Assembly: GCA_965649825.1 (NCBI GenBank)
Contig: OZ287696.1
Coordinates: 2,263,724-2,327,723, forward strand
Length of the DNA stretch: 64,000 bases
Reading direction: 5' to 3'
Origin: Penicillus capitatus
Taxonomy: Eukaryota > Chlorophyta
The notes beneath the pieces were generated by a model. The model had not been told where the DNA came from, ran no database searches, and saw nothing but the letters and a program-made list of their open reading frames with translations. The position numbers and the translations under genes are program-made. Below are positions 35,155 through 45,849 of this stretch, piece by piece (positions within the stretch are counted from its first letter, which is position 1; each line of letters begins with the position of its first letter).

Positions 35155-36340
35155 AAACCAATCGTCAAACGCGCGTAAAGCATGAGTTTATGTGAAACAT
35201 AAAGAATACCATTACATACCATCCGTTCGGTTCGATTTATGCGCATCGGACTCATCTTGACCGAATAACAAGCCAGAAAAAATTAATCCGACTGAAAACG
35301 GCCAGTTCGATTTATGCGGATCGAACACATCTTGACATTGACAGAATAACAGCTCAGAGAAGCCTGGAATCTTGGATGATGAGGTGCACACAAAATCCAT
35401 TCCTTGCCCGAATACCTACCGAACGATAGCTTTAACCAATTCATGCCCGTCACGAACCCATGCAACCAGTCGCCTCATGAACACAACTTCTCTTCCGTTG
35501 CCGCTGGCAAACAAAACAATCGAAACCTTGTCTCGAATGGGCGCTTTTCAGTCTCGTCGGCATCCCAAACCAAACGGCACAAACCTGTTCTTTGGCGATC
35601 TAACCGTCCGACCACACTTCCGTTCCCGCATCTCCCAGACCAATTCCCAGCGCCTCGGCACTCGACCTACCGCCGCATGCAAACCCCGTGGAGCGTAATA
35701 CCATACACACCGTCTAGACTACCACTCTCCCGTGTGCAAACTAACGTCCTCCTCAAGCTGACTACGAAGCAAAGCTTCGTGGCGAAGCCGACGCAAGAAA
35801 TCCACGGACAATAGCTCTTTAGGAAAAAATCTACGCGAAACAGCCGAAGTATGCTTGCAATGGAAACGAAAAAAAACAAGGAAAAAACAACAAGCCTACG
35901 ATACCGAGAACGGAAAGACAGCGCTGGCGCGGGAAAGAAGAAACCACGTTGCCTACGCAGACACTCAAGAAAAGAAAAAAATCGCGTCGAGCAATGGCGA
36001 TCGCAGAACCCTAGGTCAGCACGGCGCAGTCAACGAAGGAACGTGGCCCCAGAGCCATCCTCGTTCCTTTGCCAAGATCATCCCACGCTCTCCGCTCCGC
36101 GCATTCATTTAGTCGTCGTGCTTTGGCCTCACCGCGTATTCGCCATTCGTGTTCGCTCTCTCGTCACACATCACCAAGTAACGCATTAGAGCGCCAATCT
36201 CGTATCCTGTTGTGCCGACCCTTGACATTGGCTTCTCTCCTCACCCGCCCATCTTGACAAAGTTGCGCCTTCCGCACGAACAGGCCCGATACAACCTCCG
36301 ACAAAACCTAATCCGCACGCCAGACCGCTTCAGCGGTCAT

Positions 36341-37354
36341 TTATCTTCTGGATCTCTTCCGAGAGCTTCTAGGTGAACTCCCCGCTCCAATGTCGACTTT
36401 CCGTTTTGGATCTTCCGTTCCTCTTAACCTCGCCAGCCGTTCTTCCTGAGACCCCGTGTTGCGAAGATTATCAGAACGCCTCGCATCTCTTTCTCTTGAC
36501 ACTTCTTCTTCGTACGTCAAGGCCCGCGTACGACGTTTAGAACCGTTGCCATCGGACGCCATATCTTGTGTTTCCATAACGACGTCTCCATCTTCGTCGA
36601 CAGCAAAAACTTCCGCGGGCGGCTCGGCGTCGTCCGCTTCTTCCGCGGGCGGCTCGGCGTCGTCCGCTTCTTCCGCGGGCGGCTCGGCGTCGTCCGCTTC
36701 TTCCGCGGGCGGCTCGGCGTCGTCCGCTTCTTCCGCGGGCGGCTCGGCGTCGTCCGCTTCTTCCGCGGGCGGCTCGGCGTCGTCCGCTTCTTCCGCGGGC
36801 GGCTCGGCGTCGTCCGCTTCTTCCGCGGGCGGCTCGGCGTCGTCCGCTTCTTCCGCGGGCGGCTCGGCGTCGTCCGCTTCTTCCGCGGGCGGTTGCGCCT
36901 CGGCGGCCTCGTTTAGGATGAAGTTGACGAAGGCAATGGCGAGTGCGCGTCGTCGTCGACGGACCACTCCCACACGGGCGTTAAGCTCTAACCTCATGTT
37001 TCTTACGAACATCGCAATTCTGAAAACCGTAAAATCGTCGTTGTGGGCGTTCATGTTGGTCACCAAAGCATTCCTCAACCTTGTCGCAAAGTCAGCCCAC
37101 GTGTACGGCAACGCGTCTTCACCTCCACCAAAACCCCCGGTCACATGACGCGGACACATCTCTGCACTAACGGATATGAGTGCGAATATGTTATCCGGCC
37201 CGTTTCCGTTATAGTACGATTTTAATAGACGACAAGAGTAGGCTACATGGGCGTCGAAGAAAATACCGTATCTTTCCTCATCGACGGCTTCTTGGCGCAA
37301 CCCGCTCATGGTGTGGTCTGTCAATATCTGAGCAACGAAGGCAAACGAACTCAT
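36341..37354 (-). CDS. orphan protein with acidic decapeptide repeats (left paralogue)
   Basis: Single open frame of 337 residues. The N-terminal 160 residues (start MSSFAFVAQILTDHT; then GIFFDAHVAYSCRLL, WADFATRLRNALVTN and FRIAMFVRNMRLELNA) form a predicted mixed helical domain that is shared with the mirrored paralogue at 38189. Then come nine perfect repeats of DDAEPPAEEA plus a partial one, and a basic C-terminus (LTYEEEVSRERDARR, SPRSSRKRSRR) that could carry a nuclear localisation signal. The paralogue keeps both end domains but has only a short acidic linker. No family recognised. Conservation of frame and of both end domains between the mirrored copies argues that the genes have been under protein-level selection. 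Confidence 0.65.
   Translation of the reverse strand: MSSFAFVAQILTDHTMSGLRQEAVDEERYGIFFDAHVAYSCRLLKSYYNGNGPDNIFALISVSAEMCPRHVTGGFGGGEDALPYTWADFATRLRNALVTNMNAHNDDFTVFRIAMFVRNMRLELNARVGVVRRRRRALAIAFVNFILNEAAEAQPPAEEADDAEPPAEEADDAEPPAEEADDAEPPAEEADDAEPPAEEADDAEPPAEEADDAEPPAEEADDAEPPAEEADDAEPPAEEADDAEPPAEVFAVDEDGDVVMETQDMASDGNGSKRRTRALTYEEEVSRERDARRSDNLRNTGSQEERLARLRGTEDPKRKVDIGAGSSPRSSRKRSRR
36611..36890. repeat. perfect 30-bp tandem array, nine units
   Basis: Nine consecutive identical 30-bp units followed by a partial tenth. The unit starts TTCCGCGGGCGGCTC and ends GTCGTCCGCTTC. It is in frame with the orphan gene and encodes a Pro/Glu/Asp/Ala decapeptide. There are no variable spacers. The lack of any difference between units points to recent expansion or ongoing homogenisation. 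Confidence 0.95.
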
Positions 37355-37433
37355 CGTGGTCGTGTTTCCTAGAAAGTTTGAAAACTTGACGCCAAAAGCT
37401 ATCGTGCAAGGGAAGTTTAATGAGAAGTGGCGA

Positions 37434-37460
37434 AAACCCTAATACGCGACAAAACCCTAA
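37434..37460 (-). promoter_or_regulatory. two telo-box motifs upstream of the left orphan gene
   Basis: The motif AAACCCTAA occurs at 37434-37442 and 37452-37460, about 80-106 bp upstream of the start of the left paralogue. In plants the telo box (AAACCCTA) is a promoter element of genes expressed in growing cells. The right paralogue has one at 38086-38093 on the opposite strand and a degenerate second one close by, at a similar distance from its start. Another copy lies in the centre at 37952-37959. Function here is inferred. Confidence 0.4.
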
Positions 37461-37480
37461 CGCACGACGTCTTTTATACT

Positions 37481-38039
37481 CGCAAAATGGACTAATAGAA
37501 GATTTAATGGAAATCTGCGGTTAACTTAAAAAACTCTTATGGCGATTGGCTGATTCGACGACACTGTGATGGGACGTCTGCCTATTAATGTCAGCACATG
37601 CGGCAAAATCGACTGAGCCAGAAGCTTAGGTAGCTAACGCCTCAACCAAGAGGTCAGCTGGTGTTGTGTTTAGCCGTAACGCCCATGATAATGCGCTCAT
37701 CTACCTACACTTGTGTCGATCTCCAGGTGACAGGTCGTAGGTTCTCTATACCTTCCCATCCACAAATAGACCCGCGGCTCTACGTCACAGATTCCAAGCA
37801 GATTCCGGAATCTTCGAAGAATATTCCTCTTTGTTACTTAAAATAAAGTACCCTATAAAAGCGTTGTAGCTGTACAGATCTTGTCTTTCGTTTGCAAGAC
37901 TTTACGTTTTAAAAGGTCTACGTGCGCCCACCGTTCAAATTGTTTCATCTAAAACCCTACGCGACAACGGCCGACATCTAACCGTAGGACAGGAACGTCC
38001 AATCGCACTGTCGTCGAATCAGCCAATCCCACGAGAGTA
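37481..38039. other. centre of the inverted repeat, no gene seen
   Basis: Spacer between the two arms. It contains one short inverted match (about 37545-37580 with 37996-38030) but otherwise little symmetry. Only short open frames are present. It separates the divergent starts of the two paralogues and presumably holds both promoters. Confidence 0.5.
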
Positions 38040-39640
38040 CAAAACCTAATTTTAGACATCAATAGTATATTAGGCACTTACGCAATAGGGTTTTGTTACG
38101 TGTTTGGGTTTTGTGAATCCTCCGTAGAGTTCTCCTTAGGCAATACCTGTTGGCGTCGAGTTTCCATATCTTTCGAAACATTATCACGATGAGTTTGTTT
38201 GCTTTGGTAATTCGGATTTTGACAGACCACACCCTGACAACGTTGGGCCAAGAAGTCATTGAACGGGAAAAGTACTGTGTTTTCTTCTACGACTTTGCAG
38301 TCTATTCTTCTGATATTTTGCGGACGCACGACAACCTAAACGTGCCAAGTAATATGAGCGCGCCCCTGTTCGTAAGTACAGAGATGCATCCGAGTAATGT
38401 GGCTTGGGGTTACGGAAGATGTGGAGAAGCGTTGACTCGTACGTGGGATCACTTTGCAACAGTCTTAAGGAATGCTTTGGCGACTATCATACACGCACAC
38501 ATTGACGAATTTGCAAATTTCAGAATTGCGATGTTCGCAAGATACATGTGGTCAGAGCTCAGCGCTCCTATCGAAGTGGTCCGCCGACGAGAGCGTATTA
38601 TCTCAACTGCCTTGGCAAACTTCATTATAAACGAAGCAATCGAGGCGCAGCCAACCGAGCCGGAGGAAGTGCATGTCCCTAAACGTCGTACGTGGTCCTT
38701 GACGTACGAAGAAGAATTGTCAAGAGAAAGAGAGGCGCGGCGTCACCATAATCTTCGGAACACGCGGGCTCGGGAAGAACGGCTGGCGAGGTTAAAAAAA
38801 GTGGGAGATTCAAAACAAAAGGTTAATAGTGGGGCAGGGAGTCAACCTAAGAGGTAACGTCGAAGTTGTCTGGTGCGTGGATTAGGATTTGCTGAAGGTT
38901 GGATCGGGCGCATTTGAGTGGAAGGCGAAGCTTTATTGCGACGGGCCGAAGCACGACGACCAAGGAATGCGAGCAGTGAAGAGCATGGGGTGATGATGGC
39001 AAAAAAGAACGATGATCAATGTGGGGCCACGTTCATTGCTTAAAGGCGGCGTGCTGACATAGAGTTCTACTATCTCCGTGGATCGACGCGAGTTTTTTGT
39101 GCGTCTTCGTAGGCAAAGTTTTTTTTTTTGTGTTTCCGTCGTTAAGCGCTCGTTTTTTTTTGCGGGTGTCATAAGCTCGTTGATTTTTCTCTCGTTTTTT
39201 GTTGCCTATGCAAACACACTTCGGGTGTTTTGCATGATTCTCTTTCTTCTAAAGAGCCGTAGTCCGTGGATGTTTTGTGTCGGTTGCGCCACGAAGCATT
39301 GCTTAGTAGTCAGCTTGAAGGAGACGTTGTGTTCTTGAGTCGAATGGCTGCTTGGGTTCGCGACGGGCATGCGTTGGATACGGGTATCATCAGGGATCCA
39401 TTCAAGGGCTTTGCATGTTCTCTATCCAAAAATTCACTGCTCGATGCCGTGGCTATTTCTCTGTCAAGACGAGTTCGTTCCGTATAAATCGAACTGGCTG
39501 GTTTTATTCGGATTTGTTGTTTTGGCCTGTTCTCTGTCAAGACGAGTTCGATCCGTATAAATCGAACCAAACCTGCGTATGTAATGGCATTTTCTATATT
39601 TCGCATAAGTTGTTATTCCACGCGCGTTGAAACGATTGGT
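38040..39640 (+). repeat. right arm of large diverged inverted repeat
   Basis: Mirror image of 35155-37480. Contains the right orphan paralogue, then a stretch at 38860-39430 without recognisable genes, then a pair of related subrepeats at about 39460-39485 and 39535-39565 (each with CTGTCAAGACGAGTTCG) that match inverted copies in the left arm. The outer end shows no obvious target-site duplication by eye. Confidence 0.72.
38189..38857 (+). CDS. orphan protein (right paralogue)
   Basis: Divergent paralogue of the gene at 36341-37354, 222 residues from the ATG that matches the left start (MSLFALVIRILTDHT). Shared blocks: YCVFFYDFAVYSSDIL, WDHFATVLRNALATI, FRIAMFARYMWSELSA, a VRRRE segment, LANFIINEA, and the C-terminal LTYEEELSREREARR and NLRNTRAREERLARL. 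The acidic repeat region is reduced to EAQPTEPEEVHVP. An upstream in-frame ATG at 38150 would add 13 residues not present in the left copy. Function unknown. Confidence 0.65.
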   Translation: MSLFALVIRILTDHTLTTLGQEVIEREKYCVFFYDFAVYSSDILRTHDNLNVPSNMSAPLFVSTEMHPSNVAWGYGRCGEALTRTWDHFATVLRNALATIIHAHIDEFANFRIAMFARYMWSELSAPIEVVRRRERIISTALANFIINEAIEAQPTEPEEVHVPKRRTWSLTYEEELSREREARRHHNLRNTRAREERLARLKKVGDSKQKVNSGAGSQPKR

Positions 39641-39924
39641 TCTCTTTTGGGCAACACTCCTTAGATCATCTCCGATTCTGGTACGTGTATCATGTATAGC
39701 TTAGTTGACCACCCCGTGCGCCGCCCATGCAGTAAAAGAAGTCCGCTGTGTCAATAACAGAGTTTTACGTCCATCTCAGGAAACCGACCGTATGCGCTAT
39801 TCTGCCGGACACGACAGTATCTTTAAAGATGCAGTATCACAACTGCAGCCTCGTCTTGTCAAAAGAGGACATACATATCTCATGCTTGGCGAAGAATCGG
39901 CTGATGGCAGACTTGCGAATGCCA

Positions 39925-42007
39925 CTACAGTTCATCTTTCACCGCAGAAACATGGAGATGCGTTTCACTATTGTTTTTCGAGCGAAAGAGGTAAGGGAAG
40001 GGTCTCAGAGGAATGAATCTCCCTGTTTCTGGTTTGACATTTAGCTTTTCATTCTCCCACACGATGCGGCCTCGGCTAATAGTCACCACAACCTATGTAG
40101 GTAATGAAGGGTGGTTATGAGTCGATCCTTTGCATGACACTAGCAAACCTCGCCCCTTATCTTCTTCCCTTCGTAGATGTTGGTGTCCATAGTGGACTGT
40201 TGATGGGCAGCTCGAATAACGTGTTCTTTTCGTGGGTCGAATAAAATCACATCGGCATCCGATCCCTCTTCGATCACTCCCTTTCGCGGATAGAGATTGA
40301 AAATCTTTGCCGCTTGAGTGCTGGTCACACGAACAAACTCCATGGGATGCATCATCCCTGCAGCATGACACCCTTGTCCTTGAGTTGCCTGAGGGCAATG
40401 ACGACCTGAATTGACCATCTCTTCCCATACGACGTGCATGCGCTCCTCGATGCCATTCACTCCATTGGGAATGTCGCGGAAATCGTGGCGCCCCACTGCT
40501 TTCTGGGTCGTGTTGAAGACGGCATGGTCTGTTCCAACGAGATCAAGAACACTTCCTACTAAGGCCTTCCTTAATGCCTCTTTGTCAGCATCTTCCCTAG
40601 AAACAGAAAATCGACACGGCGCCCGTATATTGCGGAAGAACAGGCTACCGTATAGGAGGACTCATCACGTACTGTGCAGCAGTCTTGAAATCTGGATCAC
40701 GGATTTTGTGTCCATTCATCGAGAGCCCAACGCAAAGAGCTTCCCCGATGAGGGGCTGACCTTTGAGTTTGGCACGGTGAATCTGCGAAGACACGAGCAG
40801 TACATAGGAATGGCATTTTTCGAAAGACTGTTACCTCAATCATGGCGTCTTCGCACGTCACATGGACAACGTAGAGGGGGACATCAATGTATGACGCTAG
40901 ACGGATGGCTCTGTGCGTTGCTTCTGCTTCCAAGACTGCAGGACGCGAGAGAGCATGGCCAACAGGAGCTGTGATTCCTGCCTTGTATATACGATCCTGT
41001 CCTAGAGCGACAGCATCTCCATTCTCTGCGTGCACCTGAAACCATTCGCCCTTGTTAATGAATCAAAATGCCAATGCAGTGCATGACCATCGGCAAAGCG
41101 CCCAGTTCTTTGCAGCGATCGAATCCGAACAGCAACTCTTCATCTGTCACCATCAATGACCCCTGCAAAGCGATGAAGGCAAGAAAGGAAACGGGGATTC
41201 TGGCAGCGACTTTGTAGGCCATGAAGAATTTGAATGAATTGATGCCGGCGTTGACTAATGTCTCCATATCTTGCGAAACCTGTCGCTTATGCTGTCCCCA
41301 TTTGTGCCTTTTCTTAGAGGGATAGATAACCTTGTCATTCCATTTTGTAACAGCCATGTGGAATCCATAGTCCATACAGCTTTTCTTCGATTTCTCCTGC
41401 AGAACGACCATCACGATTGCTGGATGGGTCAGGAATGGAGATACCGTACTTTATAGTTTTGGAATCCCTGTAGCAGATCGCCATCGTTTGGCATAGCGAA
41501 GTCGATGTGCATCGTCGTCCCTCCTGCCAATGCCGCAGCCTAAGAGCCAATAGAGATGCATGTCTTCTTTTGTTTCTCCTCTCTTTTGACTTGGCCAAAA
41601 AAGAAATCGTCACAGGCAATCTGACCCATAAAGAACATTTCCAGATGCGTATGTGGATCAATGCCTCCGGGCATGACAAACAAACCCTCTGCATCAAGAA
41701 CCCGAACGTCCTCTTCCACAACCTGTACGACACTTCGACGATAAACGATGGTTTCCCTTCCATCCTATCGACGGCCGACCTCTAACGACGGGGCCACTTT
41801 CGTAATCAACCCCTCTTCGATAAACACATCCGCACGAAACTGGCGATCCGCATTGACGACGATTCCATTCTAACAGATCACTGTGCAGTGTCGCACATGG
41901 AATGACGATTCTACTTTGATAAGAATCGCCCCGTGTGCAACAGAGAAGAGGAGTAAGATGAAGCTGCACACCGACAGACACATCGTTAAGGACTGAATGA
42001 TGATCAT
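39925..42007 (-). CDS. dihydropyrimidinase with signal peptide and KDEL
   Basis: Zinc amidohydrolase of reductive pyrimidine breakdown (dihydrouracil to N-carbamoyl-beta-alanine). After splicing the product reads NADRQFRADVFIEEGLITKV, MPGGIDPHTHLEM (metal-binding His-x-His), FFFGQAAALAGGTTMHIDF, NSFKFFMAYK, LYVVHVTCEDAMIEV, DFRDIPNGVNGIEERM and VTISRGRIVWE. Exon 1 encodes a classic hydrophobic signal peptide (LTMCLSVCSFILLLFSVAHG). The last exon ends VSAVKDEL-stop, an ER retention signal, in the same frame as the conserved C-terminus. Introns are 45-51 nt where resolved, for example before NGIVVNAD and before AAALAGG. A plant dihydropyrimidinase has been placed in the secretory system, so ER location is plausible. 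Confidence 0.9.
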
Positions 42008-42034
42008 CTGACCAAATCTGATCAGAAAGGAAAG

Positions 42035-43043
42035 ATGCAGCACTCCTCCGTCGCTTGTCGCAAGACGCCGAGCGATGTGCCGATCAGCGGCATTACACCA
42101 CTCGTTCGTTTCAGAACCTCCTCTCACCTCTGTGCAGCGCACAAGGTCACGCGCATCATGAAATCGACCTCCTGTCGAACTGTCCCGAACAGAGTACGGG
42201 CGAGAGTGGCCTACAGCGACCGAGTCAAGTTCTCGCCGGAACGGCAGCGGCGCTCTCCTTGACACTGGGCACTTTTTCGGGGACAGCACTGGCTGGAGAA
42301 TTTGACATTCTCACCGAAGCGACACCCACGGAGAAGTTTGTCCTGGACGACGCTTCCGTTTTGAGCAGAAACACGCGAGGCACTCTCAATTCTAAACTGC
42401 AATCCCTCGAAGTTCGTCGATCTCTGTTCGCTTCTCTCAAACTTAAGGGACGTGTAGGAAACCACAGGCTACCGACTGGAGGTGGCGACAGTGCGACGAC
42501 TGGAGTTTGAGCCAGATCCTTTTGCATTTGGAGACAAAGTGTGACATCGAATGCCTTGTGTGTGAAAGCGTCATCTTCAAGAATGTAGGTCATTGAGAAA
42601 TGGTATCCCAAGGTGGAAGATGGAACGAACAAAGGCATCTTGTTAGTTGTGACTGCCAGCAAAGACGGAGCATTGACTGGGGGTCCGAACTTTATGAAGG
42701 CAGTCGGAGATCCTCTCATCGACAGTATCATCTCGAACGATATCCCCATTCTCACGGAGCAAGAAAAATTCAACGAAGCGGTGCTAGAATGTGTCAACCG
42801 TGTGGATGCCGTTCTCAGAGGGCAAGCGGATCCAGGTCATCTCACAACGGAGGGATCGCGAATGGGTCATGTGTGAGCATAGGCGGGCCTGTTCGCGAAG
42901 AGAAGGCACGAAAACGAACGTATAAGACGAAGAAGGAGACGGCGAAGTCGAAGAATATCACTTCGACGCTGGTGGTCACTCTGCTTTTCATTTCTGTCGT
43001 TGTTCCAATGTTGCAGTACTATGGTTACACATCAAAAGAATGA
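42035..43043 (+). CDS. TLP18.3/Psb32-type thylakoid protein, TPM domain
   Basis: Thylakoid protein of the TPM domain family linked to photosystem II repair. Exon 1 gives a Ser/Arg-rich transit-like leader; after a 47-nt intron comes a lumen-targeting hydrophobic stretch ending SGTALAGEF (Ala-x-Ala cleavage site). The mature part has TEKFVLDDASVLSRNT, GYRLEVATVRRLEF, IEKWYPKVEDGTNKGILLV and a GGPNFMKAVGD loop. The C-terminal part (YKTKKETAKSKN, then a membrane helix ending VVPMLQYYGY) matches the anchored C-terminus of the plant protein. Four introns of 46-50 nt are needed. This is the clearest evidence for photosynthetic ancestry in the window. The start is 27 bp from the divergent dihydropyrimidinase start. 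Confidence 0.88.
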
Positions 43044-43132
43044 GAAGATCTTTCCTTTTTGTCGACATCCGTATTTTGCCTTTACGAAATTTTGATTTGA
43101 CAGATGTCGTTCTTTTCACGACCCACTCTCTT

Positions 43133-43484
43133 CTACTGTCCTCGGCGATAGCATCGTCTCCTGCGCCGTCCAAGATTCAGAGAGCGACCAAAAGAAGTGA
43201 GATGACAGACAATGTACGTTGGTTCTTCGATGAATCTTGACCAAAGATAGCAACAGCAAGGAATGCAAAACACAGGACTCACAATCGCCAACGCCAACAG
43301 CATCTTCCTTCGTGCCTATCAGAGAAATTAAGCGTGGCATCGCGACGTTCCTCCTTTTTCATATGTGGCAGACTTTATCATCGCGGTGTTCGTCATGGAT
43401 GTCGTCGATCTCTTGCGCAGAGATGACGTGCCACGCACATGCGCTGATCCACGTCCAGATCAACAGAGGAATCTCTCTGCTCAT
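43133..43484 (-). CDS. possible small single-helix membrane protein
   Basis: Tentative two-exon gene: a first exon MSREIPLLIWTWISACAWHV followed by an acidic stretch (EIDDIHDEHRDDK), a 58-nt intron near 43314-43371, then RRKMLLALAIVSPVFCIPCC, a hydrophobic helix, and a basic tail. About 90-100 residues. A second intron may alter the C-terminus. Size and a single helix would suit a small subunit of a membrane complex. No homologue recognised. Confidence 0.35.
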
Positions 43485-43575
43485 GGTCGAGGCGATCCCG
43501 ATCGCGTGTGCGACGTTTCGTTCGCGATAGACGTCATGTCGCCAAGATGAGACGCATTTACCAAGGGGCGTTTGA

Positions 43576-44052
43576 TTAACCTGGCGGCCATTTCATTTGG
43601 CGTCCTCCCAAAACATGCAAATGCAAATGATAGACAGCCTGACATCCAGCCGGGCCATCATTGATGACCACACGATATCCATCTTCAGATATCCCTTTTA
43701 GTTTTGCTACGCGCTGAGCGGTGAACATCAAATGTCCAAGGATCGCTTCGTGACGCTCTTCGGCTTTACAGAGCTGCGTTAGACCATCGCGTTTCTTCGG
43801 AATGACGAGGACGTGAACAGGCGCCTGAGGATTGATATCGTCAAAAGCGAGACACGCATCATCTTCGTAGACAACGGACGCCGGGATCTCCTTCGCGATG
43901 ATTTTGTCGAAGATCGTTGGGGCCGAACGATCCGTCACTTCATGCGCTGCCTTCTCTTCCGACGACATCGTGGTCAATCGCCTTCGTGGCGGACGTCGTG
44001 GATGGAGGTGATGCAAAGTGGAGAATCGAAGCGCTGTCAGCTGACGGAACAT
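43576..44052 (-). CDS. HIT-family protein, HINT-like
   Basis: Histidine triad nucleotide-binding protein, a purine nucleoside phosphoramidase. Single exon. Family landmarks: [49 protein letters not shown] and the triad [17 protein letters not shown] at the C-terminus. The core starts at about residue 29 ([10 protein letters not shown]); the preceding [10 protein letters not shown] and Arg-rich stretch could be an organelle targeting peptide, or the protein may start at 43968. Confidence 0.93.
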   Translation of the reverse strand: MFRQLTALRFSTLHHLHPRRPPRRRLTTMSSEEKAAHEVTDRSAPTIFDKIIAKEIPASVVYEDDACLAFDDINPQAPVHVLVIPKKRDGLTQLCKAEERHEAILGHLMFTAQRVAKLKGISEDGYRVVINDGPAGCQAVYHLHLHVLGGRQMKWPPG

Positions 44053-44117
44053 GGCACCATCGACAGAGGGATGTTCGTACGTTCGCGGTCATCTCTTCTG
44101 TCTGAAGGTCCATAATA

Positions 44118-45797
44118 ATGTCAGAGCCCGTGGCAAAAAGAATGGAGCACGCGAAAAACGATAAAGCCGAAGCAATTGTTCGAATGCTCGAAGAAAGGGC
44201 AACGCGCGAGAAGGAAAAGAAAGAAGACGAACGTCAACGCCGGGCCAAGGTGGAGAGAGAGGCAAAGGAAAGACGGCGTTCGCATTCACGGTCACCACGG
44301 AGACGCCGTCGTTCGCGTTCGCCGCGTCGTGCGCGTCATCGACCGCGTTCGCGTGACCGACGACGTCGTTCTCGCAGCCGTCGTCGTCACCGGTAAACCG
44401 GAACAAAGGGTAGACTCTTTGGTCGTATCTGTTTTCTGTCGGTCGCAGTTCCACCAGTAGGCGCCGCCGTCGTCGCCGTACCAACTCTCCCGGCAGTCGC
44501 AGCAGTAGTCGCAGTATCGAATACGGAGGCTACATTCCACGCCGTCGAACAATGCCGTCAGGTAAGCAGCAAAGATATCCATAGGGAACAAATAAACACG
44601 TCATGGAGAGGGAGCCTGTGCAGTGGTGGATGGATGGTGTGTGTGATGTAGGGTTTGATGATGCATCGAAGGATATGACTTCCCAAGCCTATTCTTTGCA
44701 AGATCTGAGTCGGTTGCAGCAGGTAACTGAATTGCGTAAGGGATTGGGTGTCGTGAATTGGTGGTTAAAAATCGATTTGCTATTCAGGCAGGAATTGCCG
44801 TGCGATTGATGTTCCGGATTTGAATTCGATCTTCGTGTTTTGATATGATGCGTGTTTTTGCGTACGTGGCATTCTCACTTCTCATTCTTCTTCTGCTGAA
44901 ATGTGTGTCCGGACAGGGATTTTCCCCACTACCTTGCCCAACACGACAGGTTCTTTATGTCATGATCTTTGGGGCCGAGGATGCGAGTAAGAGTCATTGT
45001 GTGCAGGTCTATGTTGGCAATTTGGTTCCTGGATTGGTCTCGGACATGACACTGAGACAGTTATTCAATTCTGCACTGGCAGCTGCTTATCCCAATTGCT
45101 CTCGGCCTGGATCGGAGCCTGTCGTCAGCGTCTCTATGCACTCTGATGGACGTTATGCATTTGTCGAGTTGAGATCTCCCGATATGGCAACAGCTGCTCT
45201 TCAGTTGAGCGGGCAAGTTCAGCTGTTTGGTCAATCGATCTCGGTTGGCCGTCCAAGTGGATATGTGGATCCAGGCAAAGCTGCTGCAGCAGCACAGGCA
45301 GCCGCAGTTGCATTGGCCGCTTTCAACAAGGGAGAGGTATCTGCTCAACAGACCTTTGGAGGTGTCAGCGTACAGCAACCACAGTCCATAGGACAAATGA
45401 TTGCAACGTCATCTATGGGCAGTCCTGCCTCTGCTTTTATCTCTATCGAAGGACTCATCGATCTCAAAATGCTGAGCAGCAATCAAGCTTACGCCGAGGT
45501 CTGTTGGTGCGTTCGAGTATCTGAGAGATAAGCAAGCTGTTGCTGCAGATTGTTCGGAATTTGAGAAATGAATGTGTCAAATACGGTCAGATGATCCAGT
45601 TGAAGATTCCGCGTCCAGCGGATCCAGGGATGGCCAAGGTACTATTTAATACAGGATTCTATGGGAAGGCATTTGTTCAGTTTGCTGACGCTTCCATTGC
45701 TATGAGAGCAAAAGAAGGCCTCATGAGTATGGCCACTGGCGATAAAAATCTTGTCATCAATTATGTCTCTCAAGAAGTCTTCAGTGCAATTCTTTGA
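44118..45797 (+). CDS. U2AF large subunit-like splicing factor
   Basis: Splicing factor that recognises the polypyrimidine tract and 3' splice site. The N-terminus is a charged helix followed by a long RS domain (SHSRSPRRRRRSRSPRRA). Further exons give YSLQDLSRLQQ, then TRQVYVGNLVPGLVSDMTLR (RRM1, with the TRQ-YVGN junction typical of U2AF65), RYAFVELRSPDMATAAL, an Ala-rich linker, a middle region, and a C-terminal RRM/UHM (IVRNLRNECVKYG, IPRPADPGMAK, FVQFADASIAM). Only two RRMs are obvious; the middle RRM is hard to see, so the protein may be a divergent U2AF2 or a related factor. Introns are about 50 nt, with one near 44574-44665 of roughly 90 nt and one possible very short one at 45640-45669. 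Confidence 0.8.
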
Positions 45798-45849
45798 AAA
45801 AAAGCTATTCAACATCTAATCCCGTATGGCCTCCGCTATCTGAGGACGA

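Larger units (their letters stand above)
35155..37480 (-). repeat. left arm of large diverged inverted repeat
   Basis: Reverse complement of this arm matches 38040-39640. Matching pieces include the outer ends (35155-35230 with 39567-39640, about 75% identical by eye, including an ACGCGCGTT motif), GTCAAGA/TTCGAT repeats at 35220-35340 with 39460-39560, the paralogous genes, and their promoter regions. A further match near the centre pairs about 37545-37580 with 37996-38030. The arm is longer than its partner partly because of the 30-bp array. Inside the arm, 35212-36300 shows only short open frames. Confidence 0.75.

Noticed and set aside
36611-36890. CRISPR-like array of 30-bp units
   Set aside because: Units are contiguous and identical with no spacers, and they are in frame within a coding region.
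36456-37148. Long Ser/Ala-rich frame on the plus strand over the repeat array
   Set aside because: It is a shadow of the repeat; the reverse frame is the one conserved in the mirrored paralogue.
37434-37460. Interstitial telomere repeat or chromosome end
   Set aside because: Only isolated AAACCCTAA copies separated by other bases and lying upstream of genes; telo-box promoter elements fit better.
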